DNA of 64,000 nucleotides from Enterobacteriaceae bacterium RIT691 (GTDB lineage Bacteria > Pseudomonadota > Gammaproteobacteria > Enterobacterales > Enterobacteriaceae). The stretch lies in contig WJYM01000007.1 of NCBI GenBank assembly GCA_009668205.1, forward strand, positions 186,001-250,000, in the 5' to 3' direction. The position numbers were made by a program, and so were the translations under genes. Shown here in pieces: positions 1-8,546 of this stretch (position 1 is the first letter of the stretch; each line of letters opens with the position of its first letter). The notes under the pieces were generated by a model. It was not told the origin of the DNA and did no database searches. It saw only the letters and a program-made list of their open reading frames with translations.

Positions 1-24
1 CACCGTGGCATCACTGAAAAAATA

Positions 25-430
25 CTACTGAGGTTCCTTAGGAAGTGGCTGGCTGCCATCTACTGCTTTCAGATAAGCGCGAAGCTCTTTGCGGTAGTTT
101 GTCCATGCTGAAAGTTCTTCCCGGACAGCTGCTTCCGATGTGCCGTCATAGTCTTCATCCTGAATTTGCTCATTCAGTTCGTTGCTAACAGCAGTTGCAT
201 GATCGTATTCTGATTGCGCCTTCGCCAGATTTTCTGCGGCCTGTTCTTCCGGTGTTTTTGCTGACTCTGGCGGTGCTGTGAACGTTTTCCCGTCATATGA
301 AGCCAACACTTGCGATTAATTCATCACTTAACTCGACAGCATCATAGCCAAGGAAGAGGTCGCCTTCGCCGTCCCAAGCAACAAGATTCTCAACAATATT
401 ATTTTTTACCAATGCGTAGCGCTTGAACAT
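25..430 (-). pseudogene. Phage tail fibre assembly protein, frameshifted
   Basis: Translation from the ATG at 430 begins MFKRYALVKNNIVENLVAWD, typical of tail fibre assembly chaperones (Tfa family), which help trimerise tail fibres. This frame stops near 304 after IASVGFI. The rest of the protein (ASYDGKTFTAPPESAK and onward, ending QPLPKEP) continues in another frame to 25. The total of 406 bases is one more than a multiple of three, which fits a single-base insertion near 305-315. The start codon overlaps the stop of the upstream tail fibre gene by one base, so the pair was translationally coupled. The C-terminal half could in principle start at a GTG at 309, but the conserved N-terminus makes a broken gene more likely. 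Confidence 0.8.
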
Positions 431-1409
431 TATGCTAACTCCCATATCTGAATGAACCCATCACCACCAAATCCACCAGTAAATCCGCCAGCAGGGTTGT
501 TAGTACTGTTTGCGCCGCTTCCGCCCGCACCATCTTTGGCATTTACGCCATTACCGCTACTGCCACCTATACCAATCGGCCCAGGGGCAAATTTGCTGGG
601 GGCGCCGTTTCCTGATACTGAGTTACCCGGACTTGTATATAAGGCATTTCCACTCGTATCACCCTGAGCAGACTCGATTAATGTTAATGGCGTTGTTGCG
701 GCATTTGTAACATTACCGCCGACAAGACCACGGGATTGCACCGACGATGCACCAGACGAGGTTCCCGAAACTGTTGAGCCTGTGCCACCTGTGCAGGTAA
801 CTCCGCAAAAGGTGTGCTTCCCCCAACCGTTGCTGCATTTGATGACGACGCGTGAACCCCTACGGTGTAATTGAAATTAGTGATATCGCTGATCTTCACA
901 AGGAATTTGGCGTATCCACCTGCTGACCCACCAACGCCTATACCTACAACGCCGCTTCCCGTTGCAGGGGCGTTCCCACCATTCCCTCCAGCTGCTTGCA
1001 GTACGACAAGTGCATATTTCGCTTCAGGTGATGGGTTGTATGTTCCAGATGCAGTTAATCGAAATGGAGGAGCAAGCAGCCGACCTACAAATCCATCACC
1101 ATCTACCAAACCAAGGTTTGAGAGAGCTTCAGCGATAGCTGGTGCACCGTCAGCTTTAATATCAGCAAAAGGATGTCCACGGCTTAAAAGCAACGCCTTC
1201 ATGGCGGTCAGAAGTTGGTTTCGTTTTGCTTTATCCAGAGTAGTCCCGGCTGCTTCAACCACTCCCGCCAACTCTTCCTGCAACATGTCAAAATAATCAT
1301 CGTCCAGATCGGTAGCCGGAATTCCGGTTTGTGGGTTACCACGGGTAAAGCCGTTCTTCCCCGCGCCGAATTTATCTTTCTGCGCAGTGGGTGTGTCAAT
1401 ACGATGCAT
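430..1409 (-). pseudogene. Phage tail fibre protein, frameshifted
   Basis: The N-terminus ([20 protein letters not shown]) is the conserved start of tail fibre proteins of lambdoid and Mu-like prophages. It is followed by a glycine-rich, low-complexity region typical of fibre tips. The frame breaks near 801-812: after STPFAE the expected continuation [14 protein letters not shown] is in the next frame, and it runs on through [11 protein letters not shown] to IQIWELA at 430. The length of 980 bases is one short of a multiple of three, which fits a single-base deletion. The gene lies 11 bases downstream of the YmfQ-like gene and overlaps the fibre assembly gene by one base. Confidence 0.82.
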
Positions 1410-1420
1410 AGCGTCTCCGG

Positions 1421-2002
1421 TTACGGATATTTAAATATTACGTAGGTATGTGAGGGGCAAAGTTTATTGAGAACGCACTCTGCAACTGTGTCTCCCCAGT
1501 AGCGAATAGACGTGACACAGTAGTCATTGCAGGTCATCCAAGTGGCGTCTGTTGTAGCAGGCATATTCACCTGCCAGTAATAACGCTATTCCGTTGAAAA
1601 GGTCGCATCAATACACGACGATGTGCATTTGAAAGGACCGTTGTTATAACGGGTGATGGTTGCCCCAGATTTGCCGAGCGCCTCAAGTTGACGAAGGTAG
1701 AAATCTTCATTGATCCCACCAACAAGATTTTCCTTAGCGTCCAGCCGCTACTGTCGCTGCCGTAACGTTTGAGTTCCCGACGGAATGCATTCATCAGGCA
1801 AACCGCAACAGCGCTCCCACCGTTCTATTAGTTCCGTGGTTGTGCGGGGATCGAGCTCAAGCATGAGATCATCCCCGCGCTGATGTGCCCGGAATAATGA
1901 GGGTGCAACACCTTTAATAGCGACATCGTCAGATGACCAGGCTGGTCCGGGTGGCAGAAGCGCACTCAGTAGTTGGACATAATCATCAGTTGTTACGCCC
2001 AC
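1421..2002 (-). pseudogene. YmfQ-like phage tail protein (DUF2313) with two amber codons
   Basis: Starting from a GTG at 2002, the frame reads [20 protein letters not shown] and, further on, RDFY-type repeats ending [12 protein letters not shown]. This matches the YmfQ/Mu gp48 family, a baseplate-to-tail-fibre connector. The open length would be 193 residues, the usual family size. The frame is interrupted by two TAG codons, at 1748-1750 (after TLRQRQ, where a glutamine is expected) and at 1586-1588 (between FSTE and RYYWQ, where a tryptophan is expected). Both are single transitions from sense codons. The frame itself is uninterrupted otherwise, so the damage is only nonsense mutation. Confidence 0.83.
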
Positions 2003-2241
2003 GTGATCCCCCCCCAGTACCGCCAGCTCATTTTTCGCTATTATCATATCTGCTGTTGGCGACAGTAGCTTATGACTGTGTTCCCCTGTCGCAATTGAAA
2101 TAGCTTCATTCGTTCGGGATAGTTCAAGCTCACCTTCAGGGAAACCATCTCGAAGCAAAAATGAACGAAGCTCTGCTTCAACTGCGGAACGTGTGGCGGG
2201 TGTATCAGAATTTCCAGCCTTCGCCTTTATGGGATTCACAG
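1993..2241 (-). pseudogene. C-terminal fragment of baseplate J-like protein
   Basis: About 75 codons encode the C-terminus of a Mu gp47/BaseplateJ-like protein ([20 protein letters not shown] through [10 protein letters not shown], ending ITWA). The upstream part is missing: the similarity stops at about 2241-2245, where an unrelated plus-strand sequence begins. A run of eight C at about 2008-2015 (eight G in the gene) puts the last codons out of frame, so the fragment reads straight into the YmfQ frame. Seven G would restore the ITWA stop overlapping the GTG of the next gene. Confidence 0.75.
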
Positions 2242-2244
2242 TAA

Positions 2245-2418
2245 CCTGATGGGTCTATTGTAGTGGAACGGCAGCCGCGGACGCGGCAGGCTTTTGGTAT
2301 TCGTAGTGGCATTTATCTCCCTACCAATTGTCATCAAGCTAATATTCAGATAGCGTTAGCTCAATTCAAGAATCCACCTGACAATTCTGGAGCTGTGAAT
2401 GAGAAGTCTTTTAAGTGA
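2245..2418 (+). pseudogene. C-terminal fragment of an unknown gene, coupled to the next ORF
   Basis: An open frame without a start runs from the junction at about 2245 to a TGA at 2416-2418. It reads [20 protein letters not shown], then a stretch ending GAVNEKSFK. It overlaps the start of the following gene by 20 bases, the arrangement of a translationally coupled pair. The 5' part seems to have been lost where this segment joins the baseplate J fragment. The protein family is not recognised. It could be a chance open frame of 58 codons, but the overlap and the abrupt junction argue for a real remnant. Confidence 0.4.
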
Positions 2419-3127
2419 TGAAAGGTTGATCAACCTAGTTGATGAGATAGAAAAACATTTAGGGTCCATTTCAGTTGGTCAAATGTCAGAAGAACATAAT
2501 GAGATTGCCAGATGTTCGATGGCATACAGTTCTGATGCTGGCTGGACGTTATTGACTAGCGCAGAAGATAGCTTAACCCCACCAACCATTTGCCATGAAC
2601 TCGCTCATCTGATTTTAGTAATTGAAGGTTGGCCAATTTTTTCCGTTCACGATTCAATACCGCACAGAACGCCTGAGTATGAAGTATTAAAAATGCTTTC
2701 AAACTTAATTCAACATATTGATGTTTGGGATATAGTCAGTGGTTGTGGCTTTGACGAAACAATTGACTATACGCCAGGGCTTGAACAACTAATAATGGAT
2801 ATTGAAAGCAATAACATGTTTAATTCATGCCGCCCTGAATTAATAACCTCATTCCGTGCTGCATATATTGCTCAAGCTCTGTTAGGGCCCAGTACAGAAA
2901 CGTTGATAAATAGGCTCGAATCTTCAGCAAGCCGCACCATGCCAGAAGCGCTATCTCTTGCGCAGAACGTTGTGAACATTTTTAATAGGTATAAACCATT
3001 AGACCCGCAAAAATGCATTGACTGTTTCACCGAAGTGATTTATGCATTAAATTTGGCTCATAGGTTTTTAACGCTACACACAACAACCACAATTGAAAGT
3101 AACTTCCGTTCAAGATTCATTCAATAA
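2399..3127 (+). CDS. HELAH-motif protein of unknown function (putative zinc metallopeptidase)
   Basis: The product has 242 residues with no signal peptide or membrane segment. HELAH at residues 66-70 fits the HExxH zinc-binding motif of metallopeptidases (gluzincin or ImmA/IrrE-like). A third zinc ligand cannot be assigned by eye. The rest looks helical, with several cysteines in the last quarter. A GGAG lies about 9 bases before the ATG, and the gene overlaps a truncated upstream frame by 20 bases. It is A+T-rich compared with the host genes and runs opposite to the surrounding phage genes. It is the only sizeable intact gene in the remnant, so it may be a cargo gene acquired separately. Peptidase activity is inference from the motif only. 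Confidence 0.6.
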   Translation: MRSLLSDERLINLVDEIEKHLGSISVGQMSEEHNEIARCSMAYSSDAGWTLLTSAEDSLTPPTICHELAHLILVIEGWPIFSVHDSIPHRTPEYEVLKMLSNLIQHIDVWDIVSGCGFDETIDYTPGLEQLIMDIESNNMFNSCRPELITSFRAAYIAQALLGPSTETLINRLESSASRTMPEALSLAQNVVNIFNRYKPLDPQKCIDCFTEVIYALNLAHRFLTLHTTTTIESNFRSRFIQ

Positions 3128-3146
3128 CAAATCATAAGGGGCTATT

Positions 3147-3329
3147 TTATCGAGTTAAGGTAAGGGTCAAGATTTGATCGAATGCCCCGCAGTTAATGAA
3201 CCAAACCTTATTTAACGTCAAAACATCTCTTTTGGTTTGAGTGTCCATAGCATCAATATCGTGGTCGGTAAGATAAATTGGCTTAACCCAGTCACACGCT
3301 GTATCAACGACTACCGAGGGCGTTTCCAC
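3147..3329 (-). pseudogene. Outer-membrane spanin-like (Rz1-type) remnant
   Basis: The frame contains DTACDWVKPIYLTDHDIDAM and DTQTKRDVL, resembling short lysis proteins encoded overlapping the inner-membrane spanin gene in phage lysis cassettes. It lies directly after and overlapping the neighbouring i-spanin-like gene, as expected. No lipoprotein signal or lipobox is visible: the only nearby start is a GTG at 3329, with an in-frame stop 15 bases upstream of it. The 5' part is therefore probably lost or out of frame. The C-terminal tail LTLTLTR looks like read-out into non-coding sequence. Confidence 0.45.
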
Positions 3330-3495
3330 GCCTCCCGTCGCTCAGCAACCGCTTCAGTGGCTGCGGCGTGCTCTTCAGTACGCTGCTGCTCGGCTTTTGC
3401 TTCCGCCTTACTGGTATCGCGAGACCAAATCCGAAAGCACCAGCGATAGTGGCTATCACAGCGACTATCAGGCCAATTATTGATTCGATACCCAT
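3311..3495 (-). pseudogene. Inner-membrane spanin-like lysis protein, frameshifted
   Basis: From the ATG at 3495 the frame encodes one hydrophobic helix (GLIVAVIATIAGAFGFG). The expected hydrophilic coiled-coil continuation (DTSKAEAKAEQQRTEEH, then AATEAVAERREAWKRPR) is one frame over and ends in TAG at 3311. The 185-base length, one short of a multiple of three, indicates a single-base loss near 3419-3421. A membrane anchor followed by a charged helix, placed directly behind an endolysin gene (7 bases), fits the Rz/i-spanin position of lambdoid lysis cassettes. The precise family name is not certain. Confidence 0.55.
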
Positions 3496-3502
3496 AGCTT
3501 CC

Positions 3503-4116
3503 TCACGCGATAGCTGCTTTTGCTTTCTCAAAACGAGCACGTCGATCAGTGATGCCGTTCTGCCCACCGTTAATAATCTGCGTAACTCGAACAAGGTCAC
3601 CGGTGTAGTTCAGGCAACCACTAGTGGCATAAAACCACGCAGCTGAACGAGCAGCATTAATGTCTTCTTCCAGTTGCGAGGGGTCCCGACCAAATCCAGT
3701 TTCAGCGCGATGCCACACCTGTTGTAATTCACACGACCGGTAATCTGAATCAGTCCACGCCCACTAAACGCCCAACCATCACCAGACTCTTTGTTTCCCA
3801 TGCGCCCGCCGTAGATCAGATTGGCAATCTGAGGTTGATGGGCTACCTGCTGACTATCAACACGACCCAGCATTTCACATTGGTAAGCTGATAGCCGTTT
3901 ACCAAATGTCGCTTTGAGAGCCGCTACGGAATAATTGAAGCTCTCAAACACTCGGGTAAAACCTGCTGATTCATGTCCTGCCTGGGCAATGTACATCGCC
4001 TGATCTTCAGGCTTGGTGATTCGGAACTCTTTCATTGCGGCGTCAATATGAGGAAACTAGCGCGCAGCTATTCCGGCGCTAATACCAGCCGCCTTTTGAA
4101 ATTGTGATTGGTTCAT
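3503..4116 (-). pseudogene. Phage endolysin, glycoside hydrolase family 19, with amber codon and frameshift
   Basis: The sequence encodes a chitinase-like muralytic endolysin that would cut peptidoglycan at lysis. Recognisable parts are AQAGHESAGFTRVFESFNYS (catalytic glutamate region of GH19) and FSGRGLIQITGRVNY. From the ATG at 4116, a TAG at 4057-4059 stands where the family has tryptophan (AAR-stop-FPHIDAAM). A single-base loss near 3684-3692 moves the C-terminus (DPSQLEEDINAARSAAWFYA, ending KAKAAIA) to another frame. The gene overlaps the holin stop codon by one base. Translation could restart at an ATG at 4035, but the frameshift would still remove the C-terminal third. Confidence 0.85.
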
Positions 4117-4262
4117 TAGTGCCTCAGGTAATCAATCAGACGCGCCACGTTTCCACGAACCCAGATAACAGCAGCGCAAATAAGAATGTTGACCAGCACA
4201 ACAAACCAGTGTGATTCGTAATATAGGCCAAACAGGTAACTGAATGGGACGCTGTGGGACCT
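4116..4262 (-). pseudogene. C-terminal fragment of phage holin-like membrane protein
   Basis: An open frame ending TAA at 4116-4118 encodes PFSYLFGLYYESHWFVVLVN and a second hydrophobic stretch ILICAAVIWVRGNVARLID, resembling the end of a small lambdoid holin. It directly precedes and overlaps the endolysin start, the classic holin-endolysin order. An in-frame stop lies just upstream at about 4265 and no start codon is available, so the N-terminal part was removed by the rearrangement that joined this end to the excisionase-like/integrase segment. Confidence 0.55.
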
Positions 4263-4312
4263 GTATCTTTAGCAACTATCCAGGTGCAGCCGGGTAAGTG
4301 GAGAACTATTCG

Positions 4313-4541
4313 ATGAGCGGACATAGCCAACGTTTTCTTACCCCTGATGACCTATATCAGCTTACTGGTTATCGCCGCCCTTCTCTTCAATGCAAAGCGT
4401 TGAAAGAATGCGGTGTGTTTTTTTGTTCCTCGTAAAGACGGAAGACCAGGAACAACATGGGATCATGTGACCAACCCTGCAGGCCTAAAGCTGGTAGTGA
4501 GTAATCCAGAGGAAGAAGAACCAAACTTTAAGGACATGTAA
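4313..4541 (+). pseudogene. DUF4224 excisionase-like protein, frameshifted
   Basis: The frame starts MSGHSQRFLTPDDLYQLTGY, characteristic of the small DUF4224 proteins encoded just before phage integrases and thought to assist or control excision. A run of seven T at about 4418-4424 causes a premature stop. With six T the frame would continue VPRKDGRPGTTWDHVTN to PNFKDM and end in a TAA that overlaps the integrase ATG by one base. The 229-base length (one more than a multiple of three) agrees with a one-base gain in the T tract. Confidence 0.75.
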
Positions 4542-5549
4542 TGCCCAGAATCCGTAAAAAACCAGAAGATAACTGGATGCCGCCCCGTGTCCGCCGGGGC
4601 AAGTCAGCTTATGAGTTCAGAACTCCAGATGGGAGAACGGTCAGATTATGCAACCGCGATCTCACGAAGTCTCAAGTATGGGCTGCCTATGAAAACTTCA
4701 TCAACGATAGCAAGATCGGCTCTAACTTCCATGCTCTCTGTGAAGATTTTTTAACTCTGGTGATTTTCATGAACTGGCAACGGAAACCAGGAAGAACTAC
4801 CGAAAATATGGTTCTAAGGTGAATGTTGTTTTCGGAAAAATGAAACCAGACAACATAAAACCAGAACATATCAGAAAATACATGGATAAGAGAGGTGTAA
4901 AAAGCAGGGTTCAAGCAAACCGTGAGAAAGCGTTTATATCAAGGGTGTTCAGGTGGGGGTATGAGAGGGGTAAAGTAAAGATGAATCCCTGCCAAGGCGT
5001 GAAGCAATTTAAAGAGCAGGCTCGCACCCGTTACGTTACGGACAGGGAATACGATGCATTATTTAGCATTGCACCTTTTCCTGTAAAAATTGCTATGGAG
5101 TTGGCCTATTTATGCTGTGCACGGCAGGGTGATATTCTGGACATTAGGAAGAGCCAGATCCTTGATGATGGCATTCTCATTCAGCAAAGCAAAACAGCAG
5201 TAAGCCAGATTAAAGACCGGACAGATCGTCTGTCAGCCGCAATTGCCATGGCAGAATCTCTCCCCTTAATTCAAGGGATGGTCAGCCTTTATGTAATCCA
5301 CCAGCCGTCTGGTTCGCGTTATACCCGCGATGCCTTCAATGCTCAGTGGATGAAATCGAAAAAGTCGGCGAGTGAGAAATTTCCGGAGATCGAATTCCAC
5401 TTTACCTTCCACGACCTTAAAGCCAAAGGTATATCTGATCTGGAAGGAACGCTTCATGAGAAGCAGGAAATTTCTGGCCATAAAAACGCATCGCAGACTG
5501 CAAGATACAACCGAAAAATTTCTGTAATTCCGGTTGTCGGGGGCAGTAA
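4541..5549 (+). pseudogene. int: Tyrosine recombinase/phage integrase, two frameshifts
   Basis: The N-terminal part (MPRIRKKPEDNWMPPRVRRG) and the catalytic part belong to a P22/lambda-type integrase of about 336 residues. Active-site elements are visible: CCARQGDILDIR (first arginine), FHDLKAKGISDLEG in the place of the HxxR box with K at the R position, GHK, and the tyrosine in QTARYNRK. One base is missing in a T6 run at about 4748-4753, splitting the gene after CEDF. A second is missing in the G5 run at about 5539-5543, so the normal VVGGQ stop at 5547 is lost and the frame runs on to 5643. The gene points at leuZ, its presumed target. Recombinase function is very unlikely. Confidence 0.85.
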
Positions 5550-5596
5550 TGCTCTCTTGCTATGGCGAAACAAGGGTGAATTGAGGAAAAGCAGGC

Positions 5597-5624
5597 ATAA
5601 AAAAACCACCCGTAGGTGGTTTCA
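5597..5624 (-). terminator. Rho-independent terminator of the glyW-cysT-leuZ transcript
   Basis: An inverted repeat (AACCACC, four-base loop, GGTGGTT) is followed on the minus strand by a run of seven T. It lies 40 bases beyond the 3' end of leuZ and would end transcripts coming from uvrY-uvrC-pgsA and the three tRNAs before they enter the prophage remnant. Confidence 0.8.
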
Positions 5625-5662
5625 CGACACTGCTTATCATTGATTTTATTCTTATTTTCCCA

Positions 5663-5749
5663 TGGTAGCCGGAGTGGGACTTGAACCCACACAGCGCGAA
5701 CGCCGAGGGATTTTAAATCCCTTGTGTCTACCGATTCCACCATCCGGCC
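5663..5749 (-). tRNA. leuZ: tRNA-Leu (TAA)
   Basis: The 87-base gene folds as a class II tRNA with a long variable arm. It has anticodon TAA within GATTTAAAATC, T-loop GGTTCAAGTCC and an encoded CCA end, and the acceptor stem begins with a G-U pair. It is the last of three tRNAs after pgsA, as in E. coli. Its 3' end touches the prophage remnant, so it is the likely integration site. Confidence 0.97.
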
Positions 5750-5762
5750 TCGGGAAATAAAG

Positions 5763-5836
5763 TGGAGGCGCGTTCCGGAGTCGAACCGGACTAGACGGAT
5801 TTGCAATCCGCTACATAACCGCTTTGCTAACGCGCC
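5763..5836 (-). tRNA. cysT: tRNA-Cys (GCA)
   Basis: The 74-base gene has anticodon GCA in GATTGCAAATC, a GGTTCGACTCC T-loop and an encoded CCA. It lies between glyW and leuZ in the conserved tRNA triplet. Confidence 0.97.
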
Positions 5837-5885
5837 TTAAATCTTTCGTCTTTCGACAGTACCCGCAATTGCCAGTACTTTAATT

Positions 5886-5961
<76 letters not shown>

Positions 5962-6109
5962 AGAATCAGATGACGTTAATCACTTGATTTTACTATCGTC
6001 TGGCAGACTGTGCTGCCGTTCGATGCGATGCATTCTACTTACCTGACGCACTGAGTCAACGTTAATTTTCATCACACTGGATCGTTTGCTGAAAATTACG
6101 TCGAAACGA

Positions 6110-6658
6110 TCACTGTTCAAGCAAATCGCCGCGTGCCGCGTTCAGATATTGGCACATTGACCACAGCGTGAGCACTGCAGCCACCATAAACAGACCGATA
6201 CCTGCCCACTCGACCCACTCGTTTGGACGCCACAGCATCCACACCAGCGCCGCCATTTGCGCGGTGGTTTTCACTTTACCAATCCACGACACCGCCACGT
6301 TGCTGCGTTTCCCCAGCTCGGCCATCCATTCACGCAGCGCTGAGATGATAATTTCACGGGCAATCATGGTGGCTGCCGGTAGGGTGACCCACCAGGTATG
6401 GTAATGCTCAGCCACCAGCACCATCGCGATGGCAACCATCACTTTATCAGCCACCGGGTCAAGGAATGCGCCGAAACGGGTGCTCTGGTTCCAGCGACGG
6501 GCCAGATACCCATCGAACCAGTCAGTAATGGCGGCAACGAAGAAGATCAGTGCACACACAAAAGGCGCCCAGGTGAACGGCAGATAGAACGCCAGCACGA
6601 AAAACGGAATCAGAATGACGCGGAACAACGTGAGCAATGTAGGAATATTAAATTGCAT
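6110..6658 (-). CDS. pgsA: CDP-diacylglycerol-glycerol-3-phosphate 3-phosphatidyltransferase
   Basis: PgsA makes phosphatidylglycerophosphate from CDP-diacylglycerol and glycerol-3-phosphate, the committed step to phosphatidylglycerol and cardiolipin, in the inner membrane. The 182-residue product has the full CDP-alcohol phosphotransferase signature D49-G50-x2-A53-R54-x8-G63-x3-D67-x3-D71 (within DGYLARRW and [12 protein letters not shown]). Several membrane helices flank it. Length and sequence match E. coli PgsA closely. It lies 55 bases downstream of uvrC in the same direction and reads on into the tRNA genes, the conserved uvrY-uvrC-pgsA-glyW unit. Confidence 0.97.
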   Translation of the reverse strand: MQFNIPTLLTLFRVILIPFFVLAFYLPFTWAPFVCALIFFVAAITDWFDGYLARRWNQSTRFGAFLDPVADKVMVAIAMVLVAEHYHTWWVTLPAATMIAREIIISALREWMAELGKRSNVAVSWIGKVKTTAQMAALVWMLWRPNEWVEWAGIGLFMVAAVLTLWSMCQYLNAARGDLLEQ

Positions 6659-6713
6659 GGCGACGGTAACTATCTGTTGTTTGTAAATTTAGCTCTATGT
6701 TGCTACAGAGCCC

Positions 6714-8546
6714 CTAATGTTTCAACGAGTAGAAGATTTTTTCTGCCAGACCGTGTGAAATACCCGGCACTTTGGCAATATCGTCCACGCTCGCGTTTTG
6801 CAAACCCTGCAGCCCACCCATGTATTTCAACAGCATCTGGCGACGCTTCGGCCCCACGCCCTCGATAGTTTCCAGGCTACTGGTGCTTTTGACTTTCGCG
6901 CGTTTTTTTCGGTGCCCGGCAATCGCATGATCGTGCGACTCATCGCGGATGTGCTGAATGACGTGTAATGCCGGTGAGTCCGAAGGCAGATTAAAGCCCT
7001 CCCCCTCCGGCTCGAAATAGAGCGTTTCCAGCCCCGCCTTACGATCGCTGCCTTTTGCTACGCCCAGCAGCAAGGGATGCTGTTTATCCCAGCTGACATC
7101 CAGCGCCGCGAAGACTTGCTTCGCCTGGCCGAGTTGGCCTTTACCGCCATCGATCAGAATGACGTCCGGGATTTTATTCTCTTCTATTGCTTTACCATAC
7201 CGGCGGCGCAGGACCTGGTTCATTGCCGCATAGTCATCACCCGGTGTGATGCCCGTAATATTGTAGCGTCGATACTCGGCACGCAGCGGCCCGTTGCTGT
7301 CAAACACCACGCAGGAAGCGACGGTTTGTTCACCCATGGTATGGCTGATATCAAAACACTCCATCCGCTTCACTTCCGGAAGCTTCAGCGTGGTCGCCAG
7401 CGCCTGTAAGCGCTGGGTAATGGTTGACTGCTGTGAAAGTTTTGTCACCAGCGCCGTCGCGGCATTGGTTCGGGCAAGCTTCAGATAGCGAGCCCTGTCG
7501 CCGCGCGGTTTGGTCTGGATATGGATCCGACGTCCGGCAAACTCCGTCAGCGTTTCGGCCAGCAGGGTTTTATCGCCCAGATTGAAATCGAGCAGAATCT
7601 CACCCGGCAGCGTTCGCGACTGGCTGCCCTGCAGATAGAACTGGCCGATAAACGTTTCCACTACTTCCCCTACATCCGTGCCGCCGGGCACTTTTGGGAA
7701 ATAGCTGCGGCTGCCCAGCACTTTCCCCTGGCGAATAAACAGCACGTGGACACAGGCCATACCGCCATTAAACGCGACCCCGATAACATCGAGATCGTCG
7801 CCTTCGTTAGACACGAACTGTTTTTCCGTCACGCGGCGCACCGCCTGAATCTGATCGCGAATACGCGCGGCTTCCTCGAACGCCAACGCCTGGCTGGCCT
7901 TTTCCATCCGAGCCACCAACTGATTGATCACCTGTTCATCTTTCCCGGCGAGAAACAGACGCACATACTCAACCTGTTGCGCATACTCTTCTTCGCTGAC
8001 GAGTCCTGCCACACACGGGCCCAGACAGCGGCCAATCTGGTATTGCAGGCACGGGCGTGAGCGGTTGCGATACACGCTGTTTTCACACTGGCGGATCGGG
8101 AAGATTTTTTGCAGCAGTGCCAGCGTTTCCCGTACAGCATAGCCGTTAGGGAACGGGCCGAAATACTCGCCTTTCGCATGCTTGGCCCCGCGATGCATCG
8201 CAAGACGCGGGTGGCTGTCGCCGCTCAGGAAGATAAAGGGATAGGATTTGTCATCACGCAGCAGCACGTTGTAGCGCGGCTGGTACAGCTTGATGTAGTT
8301 ATGCTCAAGCAGCAGCGCTTCCGTCTCAGTATGGGTGACGGTGACATCTATCTGGGAAATTTGCGCAACCAGCGCTTCGGTTTTACGTGAAGCGAGGTTG
8401 CTGCGAAAATAGCTGGAAAGGCGTTTTTTAAGATCTTTGGCTTTGCCAACATAAATGACCGTACCGCCAGCATCATACATCCGATAGACGCCAGGCTGAC
8501 TGGTAACGGTTTTTAGAAACGCTTTTGAATCAAAAACATCACTCAC
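6714..8546 (-). CDS. uvrC: UvrABC system protein C (excinuclease subunit)
   Basis: UvrC makes both incisions around a DNA lesion in nucleotide excision repair. The N-terminal GIY-YIG nuclease domain is seen in [20 protein letters not shown], the UVR interaction motif lies around residues 200-240, the RNase H-like second nuclease follows, and the C-terminus has tandem helix-hairpin-helix motifs ([21 protein letters not shown]). I chose the GTG at 8546 because it gives 610 residues, the E. coli length, and a [13 protein letters not shown] start. It overlaps the uvrY stop by four bases (GTGA), indicating translational coupling. A longer frame to 8573 inside uvrY is unlikely. Confidence 0.97.
   Translation of the reverse strand: MSDVFDSKAFLKTVTSQPGVYRMYDAGGTVIYVGKAKDLKKRLSSYFRSNLASRKTEALVAQISQIDVTVTHTETEALLLEHNYIKLYQPRYNVLLRDDKSYPFIFLSGDSHPRLAMHRGAKHAKGEYFGPFPNGYAVRETLALLQKIFPIRQCENSVYRNRSRPCLQYQIGRCLGPCVAGLVSEEEYAQQVEYVRLFLAGKDEQVINQLVARMEKASQALAFEEAARIRDQIQAVRRVTEKQFVSNEGDDLDVIGVAFNGGMACVHVLFIRQGKVLGSRSYFPKVPGGTDVGEVVETFIGQFYLQGSQSRTLPGEILLDFNLGDKTLLAETLTEFAGRRIHIQTKPRGDRARYLKLARTNAATALVTKLSQQSTITQRLQALATTLKLPEVKRMECFDISHTMGEQTVASCVVFDSNGPLRAEYRRYNITGITPGDDYAAMNQVLRRRYGKAIEENKIPDVILIDGGKGQLGQAKQVFAALDVSWDKQHPLLLGVAKGSDRKAGLETLYFEPEGEGFNLPSDSPALHVIQHIRDESHDHAIAGHRKKRAKVKSTSSLETIEGVGPKRRQMLLKYMGGLQGLQNASVDDIAKVPGISHGLAEKIFYSLKH

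Larger units (their letters stand above)
1..5662. mobile_element. Degenerate prophage remnant next to leuZ
   Basis: This stretch holds phage-type genes for tail fibre, baseplate, lysis, an excisionase-like protein and a tyrosine integrase, and the integrase lies next to the 3' end of tRNA-Leu. That is the usual layout of a prophage inserted in a tRNA gene. The left end is outside the window. Nearly every phage gene has at least one lesion (frameshift, amber codon or truncation), while the host genes to the right are intact. I infer a defective element that has been decaying for some time. The outer attachment copy of the leuZ 3' end should lie to the left of position 1. Confidence 0.9.

Noticed and set aside
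430..741. A separate 103-residue glycine-rich gene
   Set aside because: It is the out-of-frame 3' part of the frameshifted tail fibre gene, not an independent gene.
1586..4059. Stop-codon reassignment (amber recoding) of the prophage
   Set aside because: The same genes also carry frameshifts and truncations, and the host genes next door use TAG normally or not at all. Simple decay is sufficient.
25..5549. Frameshifts as pure sequencing errors
   Set aside because: Some lie in homopolymers, but similar runs in host genes across the rest of the window cause no breaks, and nonsense mutations and truncations occur in the same block.
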